Positions 50,605-62,005 of a DNA stretch of 64,000 nucleotides are shown here, piece by piece. The notes under the pieces are model-generated. The model was not told the DNA's origin. It searched no databases and saw only the letters and a list, made by a program, of their open reading frames with translations. The position numbers and the translations under genes are program-made. This DNA is from Pseudorhodoferax sp. Leaf274 (GTDB lineage Bacteria > Pseudomonadota > Gammaproteobacteria > Burkholderiales > Burkholderiaceae_C), in NCBI RefSeq assembly GCF_001422445.1, contig NZ_LMNA01000030.1, positions 328,365 to 392,364 on the forward strand. Reading direction: 5' to 3'. Positions within the stretch are counted from its first letter, which is position 1. The number at the start of each line of letters is the position of its first letter.

Positions 50605-50622
50605 GGCCCGTTCGAACGGGCC
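50605..50622 (-). terminator. Palindromic hairpin after the PAS histidine kinase gene
   Basis: Perfect 18-bp palindrome GGCCCGTTCGAACGGGCC, 13 bp beyond the kinase stop (50636). It would form a 7-bp stem with a UCGA loop but lacks a T-tract, so termination is possible but weak. Confidence 0.4.
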
Positions 50623-50635
50623 TGCGGCCGGGCCG

Positions 50636-53230
<2,595 letters not shown>

Positions 53231-53444
53231 GTCTCGGGTCGGCTCCCACGCGGTCTGGTCGTTCCGTGCAATTGTGCCCAGGCGGAAACCGCTGCCGGCC
53301 GCGGCCGCCGCCGCGCTGCACTGCACCGGTGCACGCAACGCACGGCATCGGTGCGGCAGCGATGGGCGGTGCATTCCGTCGGACGCGCAGCATGCGGCGG
53401 CCTGCCGCCATGGCGATCGGTCTTCACAATGTCGCCACATTCGT

Positions 53445-53463
53445 TGTAGGGGATTTCCCTACA
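53445..53463. promoter_or_regulatory. Inverted repeat TGTAGGG-N5-CCCTACA between the histidine kinase and cheW
   Basis: Perfect 7-bp dyad with spacer GATTT, 38 bp before the cheW ATG at 53501 and 215 bp from the divergent kinase start. It is the only clear palindrome in the 270-bp divergent gap and could be a response-regulator or repressor site that controls cheW, possibly both directions. The binding protein is unknown. Confidence 0.5.
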
Positions 53464-53500
53464 TTCCCACGCGACGTTCCGTCCCTCAGAAAGTGCTTGC

Positions 53501-54022
53501 ATGACTTCTCTCACGTCCGCGGAAGACTCCGCCGTGCGTACCGCCGCTGCCGCCGGCGAGGCATCGCACGAATGCCTGAGCTTCCAGCTCGGCGCCGTCG
53601 AATACGGCATCGACATCCTGAAGGTGCAGGAGATCCGCGGCTACGAGGAGCCCACGCGCATCGCCAATGCGCCGCCCTTCATCAAGGGCGTGGTCGACCT
53701 GCGCGGCGTGATCGTGCCGATCATCGACCTGCGGATCAAGTTCGGACAGCAGACGTTCGAGTACGGCCCATCAACCGTGACGGTGATCCTCAACATGGCG
53801 CGCATGGTCGTCGGCGTCGTGGTCGATGCGGTGAGCGACGTCGTCGAGCTCGCGCCCGAGCAGATCCTGCCGGCACCGGAATTCGACAGCGCCATCGGCG
53901 TGGACTTCATCACCGGCATCGGCAGCATCGCCCAGGGCGAGCGGCAACGCATGCTGATCCTGGTGGACATCGAACGCCTGATGGGCAGTGCAGAGATGGG
54001 TCTGATCGCGCAGGCGCATTGA
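53501..54022 (+). CDS. cheW: CheW chemotaxis adaptor
   Basis: 173-residue CheW-domain scaffold that couples chemoreceptors to CheA. The core (about 22-165) shows FQLGAVEYGIDILKVQEIRGYEEPTRIANAPPFIKGVVDLRG and VDLRGVIVPIIDLRIKFG, then ILILVDIERLM near the end. A short Ala-rich N-terminal extension precedes it. It is followed by an MCP gene 127 bp downstream. No cheA, cheY, cheR or cheB is in the window, so this is a satellite receptor/adaptor pair feeding a chemosensory system elsewhere. Confidence 0.94.
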   Translation: MTSLTSAEDSAVRTAAAAGEASHECLSFQLGAVEYGIDILKVQEIRGYEEPTRIANAPPFIKGVVDLRGVIVPIIDLRIKFGQQTFEYGPSTVTVILNMARMVVGVVVDAVSDVVELAPEQILPAPEFDSAIGVDFITGIGSIAQGERQRMLILVDIERLMGSAEMGLIAQAH

Positions 54023-54149
54023 AGCATCCATCGGCTCGACCCGACGACGCAGCGATCCGTCTGCGACGCCAAGAACACCTGTCAGCCTTTGAACGAGAAG
54101 ATGACGGTCCCCAGGGCGCGGTGCGCCTCAACATCCCCAAGTACAACAA

Positions 54150-55904
54150 ATGTTCTCCAACCTGACACTCAAGAAAAAGCTCACGCTGACCTTCGCCGCA
54201 TTGCTGGCCACGGCCGGTGCATTGATCGTCGTCGCGGTCGTCAACCTGGCCAAGATGCGCGAGACGACCGCCTGGAACACCCACACCTATGAAGTGATGT
54301 TCCAGGGCGAAGGCATGCTGACGAACATGGTCAACATCGAGACCGGCATGCGCGGGTTCGTGGCCAGCGGCGACGACAAGTTCCTCGAGCCCATGAAGCA
54401 GGGCCAGCGCGACTTCGGCACGTACTTCGACAAGGCCAAGTCGCTGACCTCGGACAACGCGGCCCAGCAGGCGCGCCTGGCCAAGCTGCAGGAGAACCAT
54501 GTCAAGTTCGTCGAGGTGGCCAACGCGCTGATCGCGCTGCGGCGCGACGTGACCGCGGGCAAGGCCGCGCCCGAGCTGTTGCAAAAGGAGTTCACCGCGG
54601 GCCGCGACAAGGCCGCGATGGATGCGTTCCGCAGCGGCGTGGCCGAATTCAGGAAGGTCGAGTCCGACCTGCTGGGCGTGCGCGCCGCAGCGATGGACAG
54701 CACGGCCTCGCTGACCAACAACACCATGGTGTTCGGCGGCCTGGCGTTGAGCGCTTTGACGATCGCGCTCGGCGTGCTGCTCACGCGCAGCATCTTCCGG
54801 CAACTGGGTGCCGAGCCGGCCACGGCGGTGGACGTCGTCTCCGCCGTCGCCAAGGGCGACCTGAGCGTGACCATCGACGTGAAGGCGGGCGACCGCACCA
54901 GCCTGCTGGCCCAGATGGGCACGATGCGCGACAGCCTGGCGCAGGTGGTGGCCGACGTGCGCAGCAATGCCGAGGCCGTGGCGTCCGCCAGCACGCAGAT
55001 CGCGCAGGGCAACCAGGATCTGTCGGGCCGCACCGAAGAGCAGGCCAGCGCGCTGGAGGAAACGGCCGCGTCGATGGAAGAGCTCGGCGTGACCGTCAAG
55101 CAGAACGCGGACAACGCCCGCCAGGCCAACCAGCTGGCCGTGACGGCCTCCGAGGTCGCGGCACAGGGCGGCGACGTGGTGGCGGAGGTGGTCGACACCA
55201 TGAAGGGCATCAACGACAGTTCGCGCAAGATCGCCGACATCATCGGCGTGATCGACAGCATCGCCTTCCAGACCAACATCCTGGCGCTCAATGCCGCGGT
55301 GGAGGCGGCGCGCGCCGGCGAACAGGGCCGCGGCTTCGCGGTGGTTGCCAGCGAGGTGCGCACCCTGGCGCAGCGCAGCGCCGAGGCCGCCAAGGAGATC
55401 AAGGCCTTGATCGGTGCCAGCGTCGAGCAGGTCGAGAAGGGCACGGCGCTGGTGGACAAGGCTGGCGCCACGATGACCGACGTGGTCGCGTCGATCCGCC
55501 GCGTGACCGACATCATGGGCGAGATCAGCGCGGCCAGCAGCGAGCAGAGCGCTGGCGTGTCGCAGGTCGGCGAAGCCGTCACGCAGATGGACCAGACCAC
55601 GCAGCAGAACGCCGCGCTGGTGGAGGAGAGCTCTGCCGCGGCCGACAGCCTGAAGGCGCAGGCGCAGCAACTCGTCCAGGTGGTCGCCGTGTTCAAGCTC
55701 GGTGCGCACGCGCCCGCCGCCACGGCTGCTGCGGCCCCGCCGGTCGTGGAGCGGCGTGGCCCGGACCGCGCCAAGAACGTGACGCGTCCCGCGTTCGGCA
55801 AGGCCAGGCCTGCCGCCACCAAGCCGGCGCCCGCTGCGCTGCCCAAGCCGGCGGCCGACACGGCGGGCAAGCGCACCGGCACGGACGACTGGGAAAGCTT
55901 CTAG
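54150..55904 (+). CDS. Methyl-accepting chemotaxis protein with CHASE3 sensor and CheR/CheB tether
   Basis: 584-residue chemoreceptor. TM1 (about 10-32) and TM2 (about 190-212) flank a CHASE3-type helical sensor (about 35-185; [20 protein letters not shown]). A HAMP (about 213-265) leads to the signalling domain (about 275-525), with the tip sequence [29 protein letters not shown]. After an Ala/Pro-rich linker the protein ends in DDWESF: the last five residues, DWESF, match the xWxxF pentapeptide that tethers CheR and CheB. The receptor is therefore likely a high-abundance, adaptation-competent type. It lies just after cheW. Confidence 0.94.
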   Translation: MFSNLTLKKKLTLTFAALLATAGALIVVAVVNLAKMRETTAWNTHTYEVMFQGEGMLTNMVNIETGMRGFVASGDDKFLEPMKQGQRDFGTYFDKAKSLTSDNAAQQARLAKLQENHVKFVEVANALIALRRDVTAGKAAPELLQKEFTAGRDKAAMDAFRSGVAEFRKVESDLLGVRAAAMDSTASLTNNTMVFGGLALSALTIALGVLLTRSIFRQLGAEPATAVDVVSAVAKGDLSVTIDVKAGDRTSLLAQMGTMRDSLAQVVADVRSNAEAVASASTQIAQGNQDLSGRTEEQASALEETAASMEELGVTVKQNADNARQANQLAVTASEVAAQGGDVVAEVVDTMKGINDSSRKIADIIGVIDSIAFQTNILALNAAVEAARAGEQGRGFAVVASEVRTLAQRSAEAAKEIKALIGASVEQVEKGTALVDKAGATMTDVVASIRRVTDIMGEISAASSEQSAGVSQVGEAVTQMDQTTQQNAALVEESSAAADSLKAQAQQLVQVVAVFKLGAHAPAATAAAAPPVVERRGPDRAKNVTRPAFGKARPAATKPAPAALPKPAADTAGKRTGTDDWESF

Positions 55905-55923
55905 CCACCGCGCCAGCGCGCGC

Positions 55924-56784
55924 TCAGACATAGCGCTTCTCCAGCGCATCCCATTCGGGCTTGCCGACCAGGCGCTGGCGTTCGGCGAACGGCGTGACCA
56001 GGCCGCTGTCCTCGCGCACCTGCTTCTCGTCGCGCAACACGGTCAAGGCGTTCTGCATGCCGGCCACGGCCCCCTGCAGCGCGGCGTTGGCGTACAGCAC
56101 GATGCCGTAGCCCAGTGCGCCGAGCTGGTCGGCGTCGAAGATCGGCGTGCGCCCGCCGATCACCATGTTCATGAGCTGCGGCTTGGCCAGCCGCCGGGGC
56201 AGGGCGCGCACTTCCTCGGGCTTCGTCACCGCTTCGACGAACAGGATGTCGGCGCCGGCCTCGGCGAAGCGCTGCGCGCGTTCGATGGCGGCCTCGAAGC
56301 CGTGCGTGGCCGCCGCATCGGTGCGGGCCATGACGAGCAGGTCCGGGTCATGGCGCGCATCGACGGCGGCTTGGATCTTGCCGACGGCCTCTTCGGTGGA
56401 GATGACCTCCTTGCCCGAGAAATGGCCGCAGCGCTTGGGCGCGACCTGGTCCTCGAGCTGGATGCAGTCGGCGCCCGCGCGTTCGAGCACGCGCACCGTG
56501 TGGCGCACGTTGAGCGCGTTGCCGAAGCCGGTGTCGGCGTCCACGAGCAGCGGCACGTCCACGGCATCGCGGATGCGCGCCGTGTGCTCGGCGATCTCGT
56601 GCAGGCCCATGAACCCCTGGTCCGGCATGCCGAACCACATGTTGGTCACGCCGGCGCCGGTCACGTAGATGGCCTGGAAGCCCAGGTCGGCGATGACCTT
56701 GGCGGACAGGGCGTTGAAGGCGCCCGGCACGAGCAGGCCCGTGCGGGCTTCGACCAGGGCGCGGAGTTGTTTGCGGGTGGACAT
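55924..56784 (-). CDS. Isocitrate lyase/PEP mutase superfamily protein (2-methylisocitrate lyase-like)
   Basis: 286-residue TIM-barrel enzyme of the ICL/PEP mutase superfamily. Visible motifs are PGAFNALSAKVIADLGFQAIY, VDADTGFGN (metal-binding Asp), EDQVAPKRCGHFSGK (active-site loop with catalytic Cys) and ARTDAAA. Position at the end of the prpC-acnD-prpF string suggests 2-methylisocitrate lyase (PrpB), which cleaves 2-methylisocitrate to pyruvate and succinate. But the loop reads KRCGHFSGK, whereas PrpB proteins I remember have KRCGHRPNK, so dimethylmalate lyase or oxaloacetate decarboxylase is an alternative. The ATG at 56784 is 20 bp after the PrpF stop. Confidence 0.85.
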   Translation of the reverse strand: MSTRKQLRALVEARTGLLVPGAFNALSAKVIADLGFQAIYVTGAGVTNMWFGMPDQGFMGLHEIAEHTARIRDAVDVPLLVDADTGFGNALNVRHTVRVLERAGADCIQLEDQVAPKRCGHFSGKEVISTEEAVGKIQAAVDARHDPDLLVMARTDAAATHGFEAAIERAQRFAEAGADILFVEAVTKPEEVRALPRRLAKPQLMNMVIGGRTPIFDADQLGALGYGIVLYANAALQGAVAGMQNALTVLRDEKQVREDSGLVTPFAERQRLVGKPEWDALEKRYV

Positions 56785-56804
56785 GCGGTGTCTTTCGTCG
56801 GAGA

Positions 56805-58010
56805 TCAGAAGCTGTCTGCGGGCACGCGCACGAAGCCCTCCATGAGCACGCGCGCGCTGCGGCCCATCGAGGCCTGGGTGACGGTCCACCGGCCATCGGC
56901 CAGGCTGACCTGGGCGCCGACGCGCAGGGTGCCGGAGGGGTGCCCGAACCGGACGGCCTGCCGCTCGCCGCCCCCGGCCGCCAGGTTGACGAGCGTGCCG
57001 GGCACTGCCGCCGCCGTGGCGATGGCCACGGCCGCCGTGCCCATCATGGCGTGGTGCAGCTGGCCCATGGACAGCGCGCGCACGAGCAGGTCGATGTCCG
57101 CCGCCGCGACCTGCCTGCCGCTGGAGGCCGTGTAGCCGCGCGGCGGTGCGACGAAGGCCACCTTGGGGGTGTGCTGGCGGCCGGCGGCCTCGGCCACGTC
57201 CTGGATCAGGCCCATCCGCACGGCGCCCCAGGCGCGGATGGCCTCGAAGCGCGCCAGTGCCGCCTTGTCGCCATTGATGGCGGCCTGCAGCTCGGTGCCG
57301 GTGTAGCCGAGGTCCCCGGCGTTGAGGAAGATGGTGGGAATGCCGGCGTTGATCAGCGTGGCCTGGAAGCGGCCGACGCCCGGCACCTCCAGCGTGTCGA
57401 CGGGCCGGCCCGTCGGGAACATCGCGCCGCCGTCCTCGCCTTCGTCCGCCGGGTCCATGAAGTCCAGCTGCACCTGCGCGGCCGGGAAGGCCACACCGTC
57501 GAGCTCGAAGTCCCCCGTCTCCTGCACCTCGCCGTCGGTGACCGGCACCTGCGCCACGATGGTCTTGCCGATGTTGGCCTGCCAGATGCGCACGGTGGCC
57601 AGGCCGTCGCGCGGGATGCGTTCCGCATTGACGAGGCCATGGGCGATGGCGAACGGCCCGACCGCGGCCGACAGGTTGCCGCAGTTGCCGGACCAGTCGA
57701 CGAACGCGCTGTCGATCGCCACCTGGCCGAACAGGTAGTCCACGTCGTGTCCGGGCCGCGTGGAGCGCGACACGATCACGGCCTTGGAGGTGGACGAGGT
57801 GGCCCCGCCCATGCCGTCGGTCTGCTTGCCGTAGGGATCGGGGCTGCCGACCACGCGCAGCAGCAGCGCGTCGCGGGCCGGGCCCGGCTGCCGGCAGCGC
57901 TCGGGCAGGTCCTGCAGGCGGAAGAACACGCCCTTGCTGGTGCCGCCACGCAGGTAGGTGGCGGGGATCTTGAGTTGGGGTGCGAATGCCATGGGGTTCG
58001 GTGTCTCCAT
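56805..58010 (-). CDS. prpF: PrpF aconitate isomerase, partner of AcnD
   Basis: 401-residue PrpF (DUF453) protein, close to the normal length. It isomerises the 2-methylaconitate formed by AcnD so that aconitase can finish the conversion to 2-methylisocitrate. Motifs: YLRGGTSKGVFF (about 15-27, with the active-site Lys), MGGATSSTSKAVIV, YLFGQVAI and SGNCGNLSAAVGPFA. The start ATG at 58010 is directly adjacent to the AcnD stop; an in-frame ATG at 57992 is possible. It follows acnD and precedes the ICL/PEPM gene. Confidence 0.94.
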   Translation of the reverse strand: METPNPMAFAPQLKIPATYLRGGTSKGVFFRLQDLPERCRQPGPARDALLLRVVGSPDPYGKQTDGMGGATSSTSKAVIVSRSTRPGHDVDYLFGQVAIDSAFVDWSGNCGNLSAAVGPFAIAHGLVNAERIPRDGLATVRIWQANIGKTIVAQVPVTDGEVQETGDFELDGVAFPAAQVQLDFMDPADEGEDGGAMFPTGRPVDTLEVPGVGRFQATLINAGIPTIFLNAGDLGYTGTELQAAINGDKAALARFEAIRAWGAVRMGLIQDVAEAAGRQHTPKVAFVAPPRGYTASSGRQVAAADIDLLVRALSMGQLHHAMMGTAAVAIATAAAVPGTLVNLAAGGGERQAVRFGHPSGTLRVGAQVSLADGRWTVTQASMGRSARVLMEGFVRVPADSF

Positions 58011-60635
58011 TCACGCGGCCTGGGCCTGCGCCGCGAGGAAGTCCTGCGCGAAGCGTTGCAACACACCGCCCGCCTCGTAGACCGACACTTCCTCGGCCGT
58101 GTCGAGGCGGCAGCTGACCGGCACCTGCTCGGTGCGGACACCGCGGCGGTGGATCGCCAGGGTGAGTGTGGCACGTGGCGTGCGCTCGCCCACCACGTCG
58201 TAGGTCTCGGTGCCGTCCAGGCCCAGCGTGCGCCGCGTGGTGCCCGGCAGGAACTCCAGCGGCAGCACGCCCATGCCGATCAGGTTGGTGCGGTGGATGC
58301 GCTCGAAGCCTTCGGCCACGACCGTCTCCACACCGGCCAGGCGCACGCCCTTGGCGGCCCAGTCGCGGCTGGAGCCCTGGCCGTAATCGGCGCCGGCGAT
58401 GACGATGAGCGGCTGGGCTCGGCCCAGGTAGGTCTCGATGGCCTCCCACATGCGCACGACCCGGCCCTCGGGCTCGATGCGGGCCAGCGAGCCCTTCTGC
58501 TGCACCCCGTCCACGAGCGCCATCTCGTTGACGAGCTGCGGGTTCGCGAAGGTCGCGCGCATGGCGGTCAGGTGGTCGCCGCGGTGCGTGGCGTAGGAAT
58601 TGAAGTCTTCCTCGGGCAGGCCCATCTGCGCGAGGTATTCGCCCGCCGCGCTGTCCGGCAGGATGGCGTTGGAGGGCGAGAGGTGATCGGTCGTGATGTT
58701 GTCGGGCAGCAGGGCCAGCGGGCGCATGCCCCTCAAGGTGCGCGGATTGGCGGCCAGCGCGCCCACGCCCTCGGTGTCCCAGTAGGGCGGGCGGCGGATG
58801 TAGGTGGAGGCAGCGCGCCAGCCGTACTGCGGCGACACGCGTTCGCCATCGTCCACGCGCAGCGCGAACATGGGCTCGTAGACGCGGCGGAACTGCTCGG
58901 GCTTGACGCTCGCAGCGACGATGGCATCGATCTCTTCGTCCAGGGGCCAAATGTCCTTCAGGCGGATGTCCTTGCCACCCACCACGCCCAGCACGTCCTG
59001 CTCGATGTCGAAGCGGATCGTGCCTGCGATGGCGTAGGCCACGACCAGCGGCGGCGACGCCAGGAAGGCCTGCCGGGCATGCGGGTGGATGCGCCCGTCG
59101 AAGTTGCGGTTGCCCGACAGCACGGCCGTGGCGTAGAGGTCGCGCTCGACGATCTCCTGCTGGATCTGCGGGTCGAGCGCGCCGCTCATGCCGTTGCAGG
59201 TGGTGCAGGCGAAGGCCACGATGCCAAAGCCCAGTTGCTCCAGCTCCGGCAGCAGGCCGGATTCCTGCAGGTACAGCTCCACCGCCCGGGAGCCCGGTGC
59301 CAGCGAGGTCTTGACCCAAGGCTTGCGCGCCAGGCCCAGCCGGTTGGCGTTGCGCGCCAGCAGTGCCGCGGCGATCACGTTGCGCGGGTTGCTGGTGTTG
59401 GTGCAGCTCGTGATGGCGGCGATGACCACGGCGCCGTCGGGCAGCAGGCCCTGCGCCTCCTGCGCGCGCGCCTGCGCCAGGCCCTGCGCGATGCCGCGTT
59501 CGGCCAGCGCGGAAGTGGGCAGGCGGCGGTGTGGGTTCGACGGGCCGGCCATGTTGCGCACGACGCTGGAGAGGTCGAACCGGAGCACGCGCCCGTAGTC
59601 GGCCGTGCGCAGCTGGTCGGCCCACAGGCCTGCGGTCTTCGCGTAGGTCTCGACCAGCTGCACCTGGGCCTCGTCGCGGCCGGTCAGGCGCAGGTAGGCG
59701 ATGGTCTGCGCGTCGATGGCGAACAGCGCGGCGGTCGCGCCGTACTCGGGGCACATGTTCGAGATGGTCGCCCTGTCCCCGATGGTGAGATGGCGCGCGC
59801 CGTCGCCGAAGAACTCGAGGTAGGCGCCGACGACCTTCTGCTGGCGCAGGAACTCGGTCAGCGCGAGCACGGTGTCGGTGGCGGTGATGCCGCTCTGGCT
59901 GCGCCCCGTCAGCTCCACGCCCACGATGTCGGGCGTGCGCATCCAGGAGGCGCGGCCCAGCATCACGTTCTCGGCCTCCAGCCCGCCCACGCCGACCGCG
60001 ACCACGCCCAGCGCGTCGACATGCGGCGTGTGGCTGTCGGTGCCGACACAGGTGTCCGGGAAGGCCAGGCCATCCTGCACGGCGACCACGGGCGACATCT
60101 TCTCCAGGTTGATCTGGTGCATGATCCCGTTCCCCGCCGGGATCACCTCCACGTTGGCAAAGGCCTTCTTCGTCCACTCGATGAAGTGGAAGCGGTCCTC
60201 GTTGCGGCGGTCCTCGATGGCGCGGTTCTTCGCGAATGCATCGGGGTCGAAGCCGCCGCACTCCACGGCCAGCGAATGGTCCACGATGAGCTGCACGGGC
60301 ACGACCGGGTTCACGGCCGCGGGGTTGCCACCTTGCGCAGCGATGGCATCGCGCAGGCCCGCCAGGTCCACCAGCGCGGTCTGGCCCAGGATGTCGTGGC
60401 AGACCACGCGCACGGGGTACCACGGAAAGTCCAGATCGGTGCGGCGCTCGATGAGCTGGCGCAGGTAGTCGTCCATGCGGGCGGGGTCGGCGCGGCGCAC
60501 GATGTTCTCGGCGTGCACGCGCGCGGTGTAGGGCAGGCGGTCCCAGGCGCCGGGGCGCAGCGCATCGACGGCGGCGCGCGCGTCGATGTAGTCCAGCGCC
60601 GTGCCGGGCAGGTTCTTGCGGTGTTTCGGATGCAT
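58011..60635 (-). CDS. acnD: 2-methylcitrate dehydratase AcnD (Fe/S-dependent)
   Basis: 874-residue aconitase-superfamily enzyme that dehydrates 2-methylcitrate in place of PrpD. The Fe/S ligands are visible in ITSCTNTSNP (one Cys) and FACTTCNGMSG (two Cys). Other blocks are VCHDILGQTALVDLAG, GTDSHTPHVDALGVVAVGVGG and GADYGQGSSRDWAAKG. The ATG at 60635 gives a family-sized protein. It lies downstream of prpC with an intrinsic terminator in between (60658-60684) and is followed without gap by prpF. The presence of AcnD/PrpF instead of PrpD is common in beta-proteobacteria. Confidence 0.95.
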   Translation of the reverse strand: MHPKHRKNLPGTALDYIDARAAVDALRPGAWDRLPYTARVHAENIVRRADPARMDDYLRQLIERRTDLDFPWYPVRVVCHDILGQTALVDLAGLRDAIAAQGGNPAAVNPVVPVQLIVDHSLAVECGGFDPDAFAKNRAIEDRRNEDRFHFIEWTKKAFANVEVIPAGNGIMHQINLEKMSPVVAVQDGLAFPDTCVGTDSHTPHVDALGVVAVGVGGLEAENVMLGRASWMRTPDIVGVELTGRSQSGITATDTVLALTEFLRQQKVVGAYLEFFGDGARHLTIGDRATISNMCPEYGATAALFAIDAQTIAYLRLTGRDEAQVQLVETYAKTAGLWADQLRTADYGRVLRFDLSSVVRNMAGPSNPHRRLPTSALAERGIAQGLAQARAQEAQGLLPDGAVVIAAITSCTNTSNPRNVIAAALLARNANRLGLARKPWVKTSLAPGSRAVELYLQESGLLPELEQLGFGIVAFACTTCNGMSGALDPQIQQEIVERDLYATAVLSGNRNFDGRIHPHARQAFLASPPLVVAYAIAGTIRFDIEQDVLGVVGGKDIRLKDIWPLDEEIDAIVAASVKPEQFRRVYEPMFALRVDDGERVSPQYGWRAASTYIRRPPYWDTEGVGALAANPRTLRGMRPLALLPDNITTDHLSPSNAILPDSAAGEYLAQMGLPEEDFNSYATHRGDHLTAMRATFANPQLVNEMALVDGVQQKGSLARIEPEGRVVRMWEAIETYLGRAQPLIVIAGADYGQGSSRDWAAKGVRLAGVETVVAEGFERIHRTNLIGMGVLPLEFLPGTTRRTLGLDGTETYDVVGERTPRATLTLAIHRRGVRTEQVPVSCRLDTAEEVSVYEAGGVLQRFAQDFLAAQAQAA

Positions 60636-60657
60636 CGGGGGAACGGGGGCAACGGGT

Positions 60658-60684
60658 AAAAAAGGGCGGGCCTGCGGCCCGCCC
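60658..60684 (-). terminator. Intrinsic terminator between prpC and acnD
   Basis: Minus-strand hairpin GGGCGGGCC-GCA-GGCCCGCCC (60684-60664) followed by six T residues (60663-60658), the textbook form of a Rho-independent terminator. It lies 40 bp after the prpC stop and 22 bp before the acnD start, so it would lower acnD/prpF expression relative to prpC. Confidence 0.85.
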
Positions 60685-60724
60685 GAACGACCAGCGGTCG
60701 AGGGTGAATGATCGGCGCCTGCGC

Positions 60725-61891
60725 TCAGCGGCGCTCTTCGATGGGCACGAAGGCCAGGTCTTGCGGCCCGGTGTAGTTGGCACTGGGGCGGATGATCTTG
60801 TTGTCCACGCGCTGCTCGACCACGTGCGCGGCCCAGCCGCTGGTGCGCGCGATGACGAACAGCGGCGTGAACATGGCGGTCGGCACGCCCATCATGTGGT
60901 AGCTCACCGCGCTGAACCAGTCCAGGTTGGGGAACATGGTCTTCTCCTCCCACATGACGGCTTCCAGCCGCTCGGCGATGTCGTACATCTTGGTCGAGCC
61001 GGCCGCGTCCGACAGCCGCCGGGCCACGCCCTTGATGACCACGTTGCGCGGGTCGCTCACGGTGTAGACCGGGTGGCCGAAGCCGATCACCACCTCCTTG
61101 CGCTGCACGCGCGCGCGGATGTCGGCCTCGGCCTCGTCGGGGTTGTCATAGCGCTTCTGGATCTCGAAGGCCACCTCGTTGGCGCCGCCGTGCTTGGGGC
61201 CGCGCAGCGCGCCGATGGCGCCGGCAATCGCCGAGTACATGTCGCTGCCGGTGCCGGCGATCACGCGGGCCGTGAAGGTGGACGCGTTGAACTCGTGCTC
61301 GGCGTACAGGTTCAGCGAGGTGTGCATGGCACGCACCCATGCCTCGGAAGGCTTCTCGCCGTGCAACAGGTGCAGGAAGTGGCCGCCGATGGAGTCGTCG
61401 TCGGTCTCGACCGGGATGCGCTTGCCCTGGGTGCTCCAGTGGTACCAGTACAGCAGCATCGAGCCCAGCGAGGCCATGAGCCGGTCGGCGATGTCGCGCG
61501 CGCCGGGCAGGCCGTGGTCGTCCTTCTCGGGCAGGATGCAGCCCAGCGCCGAGACGCCGGTGCGCATCACGTCCATCGGGTGGCTGCTGGCGGGCAACTG
61601 CTCCAGCGCATCCTTCACGCTGGCCGGCAGGCCGCGCATGGCCTTGAGCTTGGCCTTGTACGCCTTGAGTTCGGCGCGCGTGGGCAGCTTGCCGTGCACC
61701 AGCAGATGGGCGATCTCCTCGAACGCGCAGACCTCGGCGATGTCCAGGATGTCGTAGCCGCGGTAGTGCAGGTCGTTGCCGGTGCGGCCCACGGTGCACA
61801 GCGCGGTGTTGCCGGCAGTCACGCCCGAGAGGGCGACGGACTTCTTGGGCTTGAAGCCGGTGGCAGCGGCTTGGATGCTGGTGTTGTTCAT
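60725..61891 (-). CDS. prpC: 2-methylcitrate synthase
   Basis: 388-residue citrate synthase-family enzyme that condenses propionyl-CoA with oxaloacetate. Family blocks: [20 protein letters not shown] at the start (typical of PrpC rather than GltA), [20 protein letters not shown] with the first catalytic His, IGFGHPVY with the second His, and [17 protein letters not shown]. The length matches PrpC (about 385). It is the first gene of the leftward methylcitrate string, divergent from the ScfR/RamB-type regulator, with the TTGCGAA array in between. A terminator separates it from acnD. Confidence 0.95.
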   Translation of the reverse strand: MNNTSIQAAATGFKPKKSVALSGVTAGNTALCTVGRTGNDLHYRGYDILDIAEVCAFEEIAHLLVHGKLPTRAELKAYKAKLKAMRGLPASVKDALEQLPASSHPMDVMRTGVSALGCILPEKDDHGLPGARDIADRLMASLGSMLLYWYHWSTQGKRIPVETDDDSIGGHFLHLLHGEKPSEAWVRAMHTSLNLYAEHEFNASTFTARVIAGTGSDMYSAIAGAIGALRGPKHGGANEVAFEIQKRYDNPDEAEADIRARVQRKEVVIGFGHPVYTVSDPRNVVIKGVARRLSDAAGSTKMYDIAERLEAVMWEEKTMFPNLDWFSAVSYHMMGVPTAMFTPLFVIARTSGWAAHVVEQRVDNKIIRPSANYTGPQDLAFVPIEERR

Positions 61892-62005
61892 GCTTCGCAA
61901 TCTACGCAAAATACGCGTTTTGCGACAGCACTGAAAAGGCGAAGGCTTGCGAATGAAAACCCGCGAAATTGCGAATCTTGCGAATCACCCACGGCGGCAC
62001 CGCGC
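61892..62005. promoter_or_regulatory. prp divergent promoter region with TTGCGAA array
   Basis: 114-bp divergent gap between prpC and its regulator. TTGCGAA, or its complement TTCGCAA, occurs at 61894-61900 (complement), 61947-61953, 61969-61975 and 61978-61984. An inverted repeat CGCAAAA-N6-TTTTGCG spans 61905-61924. The motif resembles the TTTGCAAA-type sites I recall for RamB/PrpR regulators. It is probably the operator through which the adjacent regulator controls prpC and itself. Confidence 0.7.
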
